Origin: Pseudomonadota bacterium
GTDB lineage: Bacteria > Myxococcota_A > Polyangia > Haliangiales > Haliangiaceae
Length of the DNA: 12,534 bases
NCBI GenBank assembly: GCA_023428295.1
Contig: JAEYYV010000366.1
Location: forward strand, 1 to 12,534
Reading direction: 5' to 3'
In this document: positions 7,047 through 12,534 of the stretch, piece after piece
Position numbering within the stretch: position 1 is the stretch's first letter
Layout of the letters: the number at the start of each line of letters is the position of its first letter
Notes under the pieces: model-generated
Database searches by the model: none
The model's input: the letters and a program-made list of their open reading frames with translations, nothing else
What the model was told of the DNA's origin: nothing
Position numbers and translations under genes: made by a program

Positions 7047-7089
7047 CGCGACGAGATCGATTTCCCCGCTGGACAAATCGATCGTCGCG
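7047..7089 (+). terminator. Large bulged stem-loop after nnr, possible terminator or leader element
   Basis: CGCGACG (7047-7053) plus ATCGATTT (7056-7063) pair with AAATCGAT (7075-7082) plus CGTCGCG (7083-7089), with a two-base AG bulge and an 11-base loop. That is 15 paired positions, with one more G-C outside (7046/7090). It begins six bases after the nnr stop, where a terminator is expected, but no T-tract follows. Its right arm overlaps the promoter candidate at 7070-7097, so it may act at the DNA level instead. Confidence 0.5.
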
Positions 7090-7097
7090 CGTAGAGT
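7070..7097 (+). promoter_or_regulatory. Candidate sigma70-type promoter for the small gene and ECF sigma gene
   Basis: TGGACA (7070-7075) matches five of six -35 consensus bases. After a 16-base spacer TAGAGT (7092-7097) matches four of six -10 bases. Transcription would start near 7104 and give a leader of about 270 nt before the ATG at 7375. The 333-bp region 7042-7374 otherwise holds only stem-loops and one very short frame. Confidence 0.4.
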
Positions 7098-7104
7098 AGG
7101 TCTC

Positions 7105-7120
7105 GACGCGTCCTCGCGTC
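7105..7120 (+). other. Small perfect hairpin in the leader
   Basis: GACGCG (7105-7110) pairs with CGCGTC (7115-7120) around a TCCT tetraloop. It lies exactly at the predicted 5' end of the transcript from the 7070-7097 promoter candidate. A 5'-terminal hairpin could stabilise the mRNA. The role is inference. Confidence 0.3.
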
Positions 7121-7158
7121 TCCTATGAACTGAGCTGCCCACGAACCCGTTCGTCGTC

Positions 7159-7181
7159 GAGAGCTCGCGATCGCGAGTCTC
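7159..7181. promoter_or_regulatory. Perfect 14-bp palindrome, possible operator
   Basis: CTCGCGATCGCGAG at 7164-7177 is a perfect palindrome. With one bulged base (7163), flanking GAGA (7159-7162) and TCTC (7178-7181) can extend it. It lies about 60 bp downstream of the predicted transcription start. A spacer-free palindrome suits a dimeric DNA-binding protein better than an RNA loop. GC-rich genomes also carry abundant GCGATCGC-type words, so chance is possible. Confidence 0.35.
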
Positions 7182-7208
7182 GGCACGTCCTGCGTGTTCG
7201 GGTCGGTG

Positions 7209-7286
7209 ATGTCGATCGAGCGGTGGCTCGTGAACGCCTGTGCGCGTTCGCGTGCTGCGCGCCGGTCGATCTCGTGCGTGTGCTAG
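7209..7286 (+). CDS. Possible 25-residue leader peptide with three cysteines
   Basis: An ATG at 7209 opens a 25-codon frame ending in TAG at 7284-7286. It reads MSIERWLVNACARSRAARRS then ISCVC. It has three cysteine codons, two of them in the last three positions, and is rich in arginine. It lies inside the leader of the sigma-factor transcript, and a stem-loop (7229-7252) falls within it. No clear Shine-Dalgarno is present. Upstream frames that sense cysteine supply exist in other bacteria; whether this one is translated is unknown. Confidence 0.15.
   Translation: MSIERWLVNACARSRAARRSISCVC
7229..7252 (+). other. Stem-loop in the leader
   Basis: GAACGC (7232-7237) pairs perfectly with GCGTTC (7244-7249) around the six-base loop CTGTGC. 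The stem extends outward by a wobble and two G-C pairs (7229-7231 with 7250-7252). It lies within the possible leader peptide frame. Confidence 0.3.
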
Positions 7287-7362
7287 CCGCGCGCGAGGGC
7301 TGCTCTCGAGTACGCGTTTCAACTCGACGCCTGCACACGGATCCGCGCCCGCGGACTTCCGA

Positions 7363-7367
7363 AGGGA
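7363..7367 (+). promoter_or_regulatory. Shine-Dalgarno sequence of the small gene
   Basis: AGGGA inside GAAGGGAGACCTCC ends seven bases before the ATG at 7375. This is one of only two good ribosome-binding sites in the window, and it fixes the start of the small gene. Confidence 0.6.
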
Positions 7368-7374
7368 GACCTCC

Positions 7375-7738
7375 ATGCCTTCGCTCAAGCACTTCCTCGC
7401 CCACCAGACGCTCCTCGCCAACAGCCAAGACCTCGCCAGCAACAGCAACGTGGCGTCACCCGCCGCGAACGACGGCCCTGCCGATCCATCCGTGCGACTG
7501 GACGCCAGCGCTCCCGTCCGTACCGGTGATGCGCCCGATCTGCATGGGACCCGAGCTCGCCCTACCGGCGATGTACGCAACGACCCTCGCCCGCGAAGCC
7601 GCGTCGAACCGCGAGGAACTCCACACCAACATCGCGCCCTCCGGCCTCGCCGCCGAAGCTAGCGATGTTCCGCTCGCGATCGGCGTCACGCCCGTCGCGA
7701 GCGCTTTGTTCCCCATCGCTCCCGCGGAGGTTGGCTGA
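7375..7738 (+). CDS. Small protein of unknown function with an apparent frame switch
   Basis: I do not recognise this product. Translation from the ATG at 7375, behind a good Shine-Dalgarno, gives MPSLKHFLAHQTLLANSQDL and a polar stretch ending near ASAPVRTGDAPDL. This frame has G/C-rich third positions until about 7545, then degenerates into an Arg/Pro-rich shadow and stops at 7662 (95 residues). In the +1 frame, normal codon use begins at about 7530-7550 (MGPELALPAMYATTLAREAA) and runs to a TGA at 7736-7738. That stop forms TGATG with the sigma-factor start. A single product of about 120 residues would need one base removed near 7530-7550. Options are a real frameshift mutation, a sequencing indel, or two overlapping genes with the second starting at ATG 7529 (69 residues). 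No slippery site is obvious. No signal peptide or membrane segment is seen. The tight coupling suggests a link to the sigma factor. Confidence 0.45.
7726..7730 (+). promoter_or_regulatory. Shine-Dalgarno sequence supporting the early sigma-factor start
   Basis: GGAGG ends seven bases before the ATG at 7738, which overlaps the preceding stop as TGATG. This favours the 7738 start, with translational coupling, over the later ATG at 7885, which has no ribosome-binding site. Confidence 0.6.
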
Positions 7739-8571
7739 TGTCGGACAGCATCCCACTGAACCTCGCGGGGAGCGATCTCGCGTCTGCTTTGAGACGCGCC
7801 GTGTGTCTCCACGCCCTCGTGAAGAAAAACAACCTGGATTTACTGACGGTTAGGCGTGGCACATCTGCTGCTTTTACCCGCGGCATGTCGCGCTCGAAGA
7901 ACACCAGCCCCACCTCCGACGTTCCGGCTTCCTCGCGCTTGCTCCGCAAGACGGATGTCCCCGCCCGTGAGCTGCGTGTGGTGGCCGAGGGGTCGTCGCC
8001 ATCGATTCCTGTCCCGAGCGCCCACTCCGAGTTCGCGCTCGCGTGCATGCCGCACCAAGCAGAGCTGTACGGCGTCGCGATGCGTATCGCGCGCGACCCC
8101 GACACCGCGAAGGACCTCGTGCAGGAGACGCTGCTCCGCGCGATGTGCGCGTGGGAGTCGTTCCAGCCGGGCTCGAACCTGCGCGCCTGGCTGTTCCGCA
8201 TCCTCACCAACGCGTTCATCAACGGCTACCGCAAGCGTCGCCGACATCAGCGGTTCGCGATCGAGCGCCCGGGCGATGCGCTGAACGCACTCTATGGTCG
8301 CGACCAGGATCGCACGGATGATCTCGAGGACACGATGGTGTCGGGCGAGCTGTGCGACGAGGTGAAGACCGCACTCGATCGTCTCGGACCGGAGTACCGC
8401 GATGTCGTCGAGCGCGCGGACCTGCGCGGCGAGAAGTACAAGGACATCGCCGACGCGCTGCACGTGCCGATCGGCACCGTGATGTCGCGCCTGTTCCGCG
8501 CGCGTCGCGTGCTCGAGAACGAGCTCGCTGACTTCGCCGCGAAGGACTACGGCATCAAACGCGCCGCCTAG
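7738..8571 (+). CDS. ECF-type RNA polymerase sigma factor
   Basis: This is an alternative sigma factor of the extracytoplasmic-function group, directing RNA polymerase to stress or envelope promoters. Region 2 spans about residues 104-171 (DLVQETLLRAM, then LRAWLFRILTNAFINGYRKR). Region 4 spans about 205-262 (LGPEYRDVV, then YKDIADALHVPIGTVMSRLF, a helix-turn-helix). These motifs resemble the SigR/SigH (ECF12-like) group, which usually responds to thiol oxidation; the group assignment is tentative. The start at 7738 has a strong Shine-Dalgarno and gives 277 residues, leaving about 100 residues before region 2, unusually long for an ECF factor. Codons 30-49 show poor codon bias, so a start at Met50 (7885; 228 residues) is possible. 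No zinc-binding anti-sigma gene follows; the next gene is convergent. Cys23, Cys103, Cys137 and Cys206 are present. Confidence 0.9.
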   Translation: MSDSIPLNLAGSDLASALRRAVCLHALVKKNNLDLLTVRRGTSAAFTRGMSRSKNTSPTSDVPASSRLLRKTDVPARELRVVAEGSSPSIPVPSAHSEFALACMPHQAELYGVAMRIARDPDTAKDLVQETLLRAMCAWESFQPGSNLRAWLFRILTNAFINGYRKRRRHQRFAIERPGDALNALYGRDQDRTDDLEDTMVSGELCDEVKTALDRLGPEYRDVVERADLRGEKYKDIADALHVPIGTVMSRLFRARRVLENELADFAAKDYGIKRAA

Positions 8572-9083
8572 TGAGAAGGCGGGGCGAGGGCGACCTCGAT
8601 CTCCGCACTCGGGTCGAACGGCGAACCCTTCACGTCCGCGATGCACTTCACGCGAAGGCGCACGCGGCGATCGCCGATCGCTTCGCCGGGCTCGGAGAAC
8701 CCGTTCTTTTGCAGCACCGACGCGAGATCCACGTCCATGACCATCCATGGCTGCTCGAGGACGTCCCCTGCCTTCATCTGGTGCGGGAACGACACGAAGT
8801 CATCCGAGTACGACGTGTTGGGATCGGGATCCGCGAACGTCGCGACGAGGTTTGGCGAGCCATCCTCGTCGGCGGGATCCTGCGCGATGTAGAGCCAGAT
8901 CTCGTACTTCGTCGCGAGCAGCGTGCAGTCCTTGTCGGCAGTGACGACCATCGTGCCTTTGAGGACCGAGTCCGTTACCGGAAACGACGCGGTCTCCGTC
9001 GGCTGGCCTTCGATCCGCGTGATGGTGACGGTGGCCATGCTCTTCCCACCCGCGAACGCCTTGACCTTGTCGAAGAACCCCAT
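8568..9083 (-). CDS. Spo0M-like (arrestin-fold) protein
   Basis: The 171-residue product starts MGFFDKVKAFAGGKSMATVT and is predicted to be a cytoplasmic beta-sandwich: no signal peptide, alternating strands such as LKGTMVVTADKDCTLLATKY and IWLYIA, and an FPHQMKAGD turn. The opening and the strand layout recall the Spo0M/SpoOM family (arrestin-like fold; in Bacillus a sporulation-control protein acting near membranes or division). Sequence-level similarity is by eye only, so this is a moderate call. It is the last gene of the minus-strand cluster, 18 bp after the HEAT-repeat gene, and so probably co-transcribed. Its TAG (8568-8570) interlocks with the TAG of the sigma gene (8569-8571) in one CTAG. 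No Shine-Dalgarno is visible; a TATCAC seven bases before the ATG may be a weak -10. Confidence 0.7.
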   Translation of the reverse strand: MGFFDKVKAFAGGKSMATVTITRIEGQPTETASFPVTDSVLKGTMVVTADKDCTLLATKYEIWLYIAQDPADEDGSPNLVATFADPDPNTSYSDDFVSFPHQMKAGDVLEQPWMVMDVDLASVLQKNGFSEPGEAIGDRRVRLRVKCIADVKGSPFDPSAEIEVALAPPSH

Positions 9084-9101
9084 GAGCGGGGTGATAACAC
9101 G

Positions 9102-11624
9102 TCAGTACTCGGCTTCGCGGCTCGCCGGCCACACGACCTCGGCGTCGGCGGGAGCGTGCTCGGTGGTGAGCTCGCCGCGCGCGTCGGTGTAGCTCGCCCA
9201 CACGAGTCCGTCCGCGTAGTGCACGAAGTACTGCTCCTGGCGCACCGGCGCGTCGTCCGCGCGCGGCTCGACGACATAGAACGTGCGCCACTCGGTACGC
9301 GCGGGAATCGGCGGCGCCTTGTTCGCGCGCGCGATCGCTTTGACCTCCGGATCGGTATCGCTCGCCGTGGCGGTGAGCGCCGACGTCGCGCGGGCACCGC
9401 CGATTCGCGCGAGGGCGGTGGCCGCGGCCGCGCGCACCTTGCTGCTCGCGTCGTCGCGCAGGAGCTGCGCGAGCGCCTTGGCGGCGGTGTCGTCACCCGC
9501 GAGGCTCGCGAGCGCGTGCGCCGTGTTGATGCGCACGAGGCGTGACTTGTGGAACACGAGCGCGAGGAGCGCCGGCTTCTTCGCGCCGAGCACGGTCGCG
9601 CGTTGCTCCTTGGGCAGCGCCCACAGAAGACGCGCGAGGCCGCCGCTCGCGTTGATCGCGCCGGCCCAGCCGCCGTGCTTGGCGGTGTAGAGCCAGCGAT
9701 CGATGATCTGCGGCGCGCGCTTGTCCGTGGGATGCGCGGCGAGGATCTCGCCGAGCGCCCACGCGGAGTCGCCGACGAGGCGATCGTCTTTTCCGGACAG
9801 CGCGATCGCGAGCGTGTCGATCGATCCTGCATCGCGCATCTCGCCGAGCGCCCACGCAGCCGCACGTCGACGATCCGACGCGGCGTGCTCCACCATCTGC
9901 CGCAAGAACGGCGCGTCCGCGAGGTCGCTCGCCGCGGCGAGGCCGCCGATCGCAGCGAGGCTCGTCTTCACACTGGCGTCCTGCGCGAGAGAGCGGAGGA
10001 GCTTGCGCGCGTTCGCATCGGGGCGATTGCGCAGCGTCGCGCCCAGCGCACGCACCACCTCGTGGCGCGTGGGGCCACGATCCGTCGTTGCCTGCGAGGA
10101 CAGCGCAGCGAGCGCGGCCGGATCGGCGATGTACGAGAGCGCCGTGGCGGCGGAGCGATGCAGCTCTGTAGGTCCTTCGCGAAGCACATCGAGAAGCGGC
10201 TTGGTCGCTTCGGCGCGCCCGATCTCGCCGAGCGCGTCGATCGCCGCCCGACGCAGACGGCTCGGGTTGCCCGGGCCCGAGAGCGACGCGAGCTTGGGGG
10301 TGGCCGCGCCGACGCGCAGGATGCCGAGATACTCGGCTGCGAGCACGCGCACCTCGAGATCCTCGTCGGAGAGGTGCTCGACGAGGACATCTCCTGCACG
10401 CGCGTCGCCGCCGATCAGCGGCCGCAGCGCTTCCATCGCTGCCACGCGGATCGCAGCGTCCTTGCTGCCGAGCGCGCCGAGCACCGGCACGAGCGCCGCC
10501 GGATCGCCGGTCGCGCCGAGCGCCTTCAGCACCATCGGCATCGCGACGCGTCCGCGATCGAGCTCGGCGGCGAGCGTCGCGGTCGCGCGCGGATCGCCCG
10601 ACTCTGCGAGCAGCGCGACCGCACTCGGTGGATCGCCCGCGATCTTGCCTTGCAGGTGCAGCACGAGCGCGGGAACCGCCGACTTGCCCGCGACGCGCAG
10701 CGCCTCGCGCGAACCATTGCGGGTGTGCGGCTGGGCCAGGTTCTGCACGAGCGTACGCATCGCTTCTTCGCCCGCCTTGCCCGCCGCGGGCGTGGCCGCG
10801 ATCTGGCCGAGCGAGTAGGCGACCTTCGCGCGGTACGCGTCGTTCTGCACGTTGAGCTGCTCGGTGAGCGCATCGATCGCGTCGACGGCCGCGAGCGTTC
10901 CGAGGGCAGCGACCGCCGCGGTCTTCACGTCGTCGTCTGGATCGCTAATGAGACGGATCAGCGCGGGCACCGCCGACGAATCGCCGAGCTTGCCGATCGC
11001 GCGCACCGCGAGCCGCCGTGTCTCTCGCGCGGTCTCCGAGAACTTGGCCACGAGCGGGATCACGGCGCGCCGGTCGCCAAGCTCTTCGAGCTGGACGATC
11101 GTCGCGTTCTTCACGTCGGGCTTGTCGTCGTCGAGGCGCGGGATCAGCGCGACCACGACGCTCGGGTTGCCCCGCTTGCCGATCGTGCCGAGCGCCTTGA
11201 CGGCCTTGGCGCGCACGCTGGGATCGGTGTCGCCGAGCGTACGCGTCAGCGCTTGCGTGGCGTCGGTGCCGCCGATCTCGCCGAGGGCCTCGGCCGCGAT
11301 GCCCTTGGTCTTGGGATCGATGTCGCCGAGCCACTCGATCATCGTCGGCACCGCCGCGATCGCGCCGCCCGCGCCGAGCGCCTTGGCCGCCGCGTGGCGC
11401 ACTTTCTCCTCGGGATCACGCAGCGCCTTCATCAGGTGCTGCTGCGTCAGCGCGATGTCGTACTTGGCCAGCTCGATCACGGCTTCGTGGCGGCTGTTGG
11501 GATCGTCGGCCGCGAGTCCCTCCGCATCCACCTCGACACGACCGGCCCAATCGAACGTCCACGCGCCAGCGGGCGCGCGACCGAGTGCGGCCAACAGAAC
11601 AATCCCGAGGGCGACGCGCTTCAT
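9102..11624 (-). CDS. Secreted HEAT-repeat protein
   Basis: The product is a long alpha-solenoid of roughly twenty HEAT/PBS-lyase-type repeats of about 31 residues, with units such as VRHAAAKALGAGG, VRAKAVKALGTIG and RRAAIDALGEIG. It probably serves as a protein-binding scaffold. The frame opens at 11645, but the second Met (11624) gives a clean signal peptide, MKRVALGIVLLAALGRAPAG with cleavage likely after AGA. I therefore place the start at 11624 (840 residues) and the protein in the periplasm. The repeats fill about residues 35-755. A separate C-terminal domain of about 75 residues follows, rich in aromatics (WRTFYVVEP, YFVHYADGLVWASYTDARGE). No enzymatic residues are recognised, and the lyase-like repeats do not imply lyase activity. 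Neighbours are a TPR lipoprotein 79 bp upstream and the Spo0M-like gene 18 bp downstream, suggesting an envelope-associated operon. Confidence 0.88.
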   Translation of the reverse strand: MKRVALGIVLLAALGRAPAGAWTFDWAGRVEVDAEGLAADDPNSRHEAVIELAKYDIALTQQHLMKALRDPEEKVRHAAAKALGAGGAIAAVPTMIEWLGDIDPKTKGIAAEALGEIGGTDATQALTRTLGDTDPSVRAKAVKALGTIGKRGNPSVVVALIPRLDDDKPDVKNATIVQLEELGDRRAVIPLVAKFSETARETRRLAVRAIGKLGDSSAVPALIRLISDPDDDVKTAAVAALGTLAAVDAIDALTEQLNVQNDAYRAKVAYSLGQIAATPAAGKAGEEAMRTLVQNLAQPHTRNGSREALRVAGKSAVPALVLHLQGKIAGDPPSAVALLAESGDPRATATLAAELDRGRVAMPMVLKALGATGDPAALVPVLGALGSKDAAIRVAAMEALRPLIGGDARAGDVLVEHLSDEDLEVRVLAAEYLGILRVGAATPKLASLSGPGNPSRLRRAAIDALGEIGRAEATKPLLDVLREGPTELHRSAATALSYIADPAALAALSSQATTDRGPTRHEVVRALGATLRNRPDANARKLLRSLAQDASVKTSLAAIGGLAAASDLADAPFLRQMVEHAASDRRRAAAWALGEMRDAGSIDTLAIALSGKDDRLVGDSAWALGEILAAHPTDKRAPQIIDRWLYTAKHGGWAGAINASGGLARLLWALPKEQRATVLGAKKPALLALVFHKSRLVRINTAHALASLAGDDTAAKALAQLLRDDASSKVRAAAATALARIGGARATSALTATASDTDPEVKAIARANKAPPIPARTEWRTFYVVEPRADDAPVRQEQYFVHYADGLVWASYTDARGELTTEHAPADAEVVWPASREAEY

Positions 11625-11703
11625 GACCTCGCGCGAGTATGCCATCGAAATGCGAGCGCGCCCGTCGGTGGTGCGCGGCGCGGTCAGGCGCGATGCGCAG
11701 CTG

Positions 11704-12282
11704 TCACGGCGCAGTCACGGGCTGCGTCGGCTGCCGCGCGGCGATGCGCTGGGTCAGCTGCGCGATGGCCCACTCCACCTTCGCGCGCAGCCTCTCCGAG
11801 AGCGGCAGCGCGAGCAGCCCTCGATACTCCTCCCGCGCGCCCTCGAAGTCGCCGCGCTTCCACTTGATGACGGCGAGCGTCTTGCGCGGGCGCTCGTCCT
11901 CGGGCGCGAGCGAGCGCGCCTTCTCGAGCGACGCGATCGCGCGCGTGGTGTCACCGCGATGGAAGTAGAGCATGCCGAGGTCGTGCCACGCCGATGGATC
12001 GTCGGGCCGCACGCGCGTCACGCCCTCGAGCTGCACGGTCGCTTCCGGATACTCGCCCCACGTGATCAGCGTCTCGGCGAACTCGCGCCGGGCGAACGCG
12101 AGGCTCGCCGGATCCTTCGCGCTCGCGATCGCCGCTTGGTAGTGTCTGCGCGCTTCGTCGTGCTTCCGCGCCTTCTCGGCGGTCTCTGCTCGCTCGATCT
12201 CGGCACGCACCGGCGCGCTCGGCTTCGCGGGTCCGCCGCACGCTCCGACTGCGAGCACGAGCGCGACCGCGAGACGCTTCAT
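11704..12282 (-). CDS. TPR-repeat lipoprotein
   Basis: The 192-residue product has a short lipoprotein signal, MKRLAVALVLAVGACGG, with the lipobox VGAC and acylation expected on Cys15. It therefore probably sits on the periplasmic face of a membrane. From about residue 27 it consists of tetratricopeptide-like helical pairs (AETAEKARKHDEARRHYQAA, then AWHDLGMLYFHRGDTTRAIA, then TLAVIKWKRGDFEGAREEYR), giving three to four repeats for protein interaction. The ATG overlaps the TGA of the upstream gene (ATGA), which indicates coupling. After a gap of 79 bp comes the secreted HEAT-repeat gene. Together these look like envelope scaffold components; the partner is unknown. PilF and BamD are also TPR lipoproteins, but nothing here specifically matches either. 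Confidence 0.85.
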   Translation of the reverse strand: MKRLAVALVLAVGACGGPAKPSAPVRAEIERAETAEKARKHDEARRHYQAAIASAKDPASLAFARREFAETLITWGEYPEATVQLEGVTRVRPDDPSAWHDLGMLYFHRGDTTRAIASLEKARSLAPEDERPRKTLAVIKWKRGDFEGAREEYRGLLALPLSERLRAKVEWAIAQLTQRIAARQPTQPVTAP

Positions 12283-12534
12283 TCGTGGGGCTTCTTCGGC
12301 TTCGCGATGCCGATCGTCGACGGCCTGCGCGCCGGCGGTACGATCTCGATCGCGGCTTCGATGTCGTCTTCGACGACCTCGTTCGTGGGATGCGCCGGGC
12401 GTCGGCGATTCAGGATGTCCGGATCTGGCGTCTCCACGTCGCGGCTCACGCGATGCAGCCGCTCGAGCTCCTCGATCGATTGCTGACGCGTCGGATCGGG
12501 CGCGCCCGACAGGTTGCGCAGCTCCGCGCTCGTC
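12279..12534 (-). CDS. 3' end of an unrecognised gene (partial)
   Basis: The minus-strand frame enters from the right edge and ends at TGA 12279-12281, giving 84 residues. The segment is hydrophilic and charged, with a possible short helix (RQQSIEELERLHRVSRDVE), an acidic patch (EVVEDDIEAAIEIVPP) and a basic tail ending in AKPKKPHE. It looks disordered, and no family is recognised. The stop overlaps the start of the TPR lipoprotein by three bases, so the two are very likely one transcript. The 5' part lies outside the window. Confidence 0.7.
   Translation of the reverse strand, partial: TSAELRNLSGAPDPTRQQSIEELERLHRVSRDVETPDPDILNRRRPAHPTNEVVEDDIEAAIEIVPPARRPSTIGIAKPKKPHE

Noticed and set aside
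7126..7134. Minimal ATG-AAC-TGA frame in the leader
   Set aside because: Two codons, no ribosome-binding site; expected by chance.
7083..7146. tRNA-like stretch on the minus strand (GGGCAGCTCAGTTC resembles a D-arm)
   Set aside because: The following stem has a four-base loop instead of a seven-base anticodon loop, and no T-arm or CCA-side acceptor can be paired.
9700..11450. Recurring DNA words such as TCGCCGAGCGCC in the HEAT gene
   Set aside because: They encode the repeated ALGE/ALGxIG units of HEAT repeats, so they are protein repeats and not a CRISPR array or DNA element.
11625..11645. Upstream start (ATG 11643-11645) for the HEAT-repeat protein
   Set aside because: It would add seven residues before a well-formed signal peptide; the second ATG at 11622-11624 fits better, though neither has a well-spaced Shine-Dalgarno.
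9549..11867. Plus-strand frame opposite the HEAT-repeat gene
   Set aside because: Mirror frame of a repetitive GC-rich gene; Arg-rich, no motif.
10852..12486. Plus-strand frame spanning three minus-strand genes
   Set aside because: It crosses the ends of real genes and is Ser/Arg/Ala-rich low-complexity sequence.

Overview
The window is high-GC throughout, with strong G/C preference at third codon positions, so long spurious open frames lie opposite most real genes. The gene order (a probable ftsH tail, then folP, cdaA, a YbbR-domain gene, glmM and nnr) is the kind of arrangement found in Myxococcota (the former delta-proteobacterial myxobacteria and relatives). Secreted HEAT-repeat and TPR proteins and an ECF sigma factor with no adjacent anti-sigma factor fit that guess. 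I cannot name a genus.

Left part (1-7041, mainly + strand): the last codons of an upstream gene, probably ftsH, are followed by folP (dihydropteroate synthase), cdaA (membrane diadenylate cyclase making c-di-AMP), cdaR/ybbR (membrane-anchored periplasmic regulator overlapping cdaA by four bases), glmM (phosphoglucosamine mutase for peptidoglycan and LPS precursors) and nnr (NAD(P)HX repair). cdaA, cdaR and glmM are a classic functional trio linking c-di-AMP to cell-wall precursor supply. Here the trio is interrupted: a six-helix membrane protein gene (DUF4386-like) sits on the opposite strand between cdaR and glmM, and its 3' end overlaps the end of cdaR.

Middle (7042-8571, + strand): nnr is followed by a large bulged stem-loop that overlaps a sigma70-like promoter candidate. 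After it comes a leader of about 270 nt containing a perfect 14-bp palindrome and a possible cysteine-containing leader peptide. Next is a small gene of unknown function with a good Shine-Dalgarno sequence, whose coding signal appears to change frame part-way. It ends in a TGATG overlap with an ECF sigma factor. The sigma factor resembles the SigR/SigH thiol-stress type, but no zinc anti-sigma gene is next to it.

Right part (8568-12534, - strand): a probable operon reads right to left. It contains the 3' end of an unrecognised gene, a TPR lipoprotein (ATGA overlap), a long secreted HEAT-repeat protein and a Spo0M/arrestin-like protein. It meets the sigma gene tail to tail, the two stop codons sharing one CTAG.

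No rRNA, tRNA, insertion sequence, phage gene or CRISPR array is visible. The points most worth a second look are the Sul-like second loop of the dihydropteroate synthase, the interrupted c-di-AMP/glmM cluster with a strong inverted repeat before glmM, the unusual leader and frame switch before the ECF sigma factor, and the envelope-directed repeat-protein operon.
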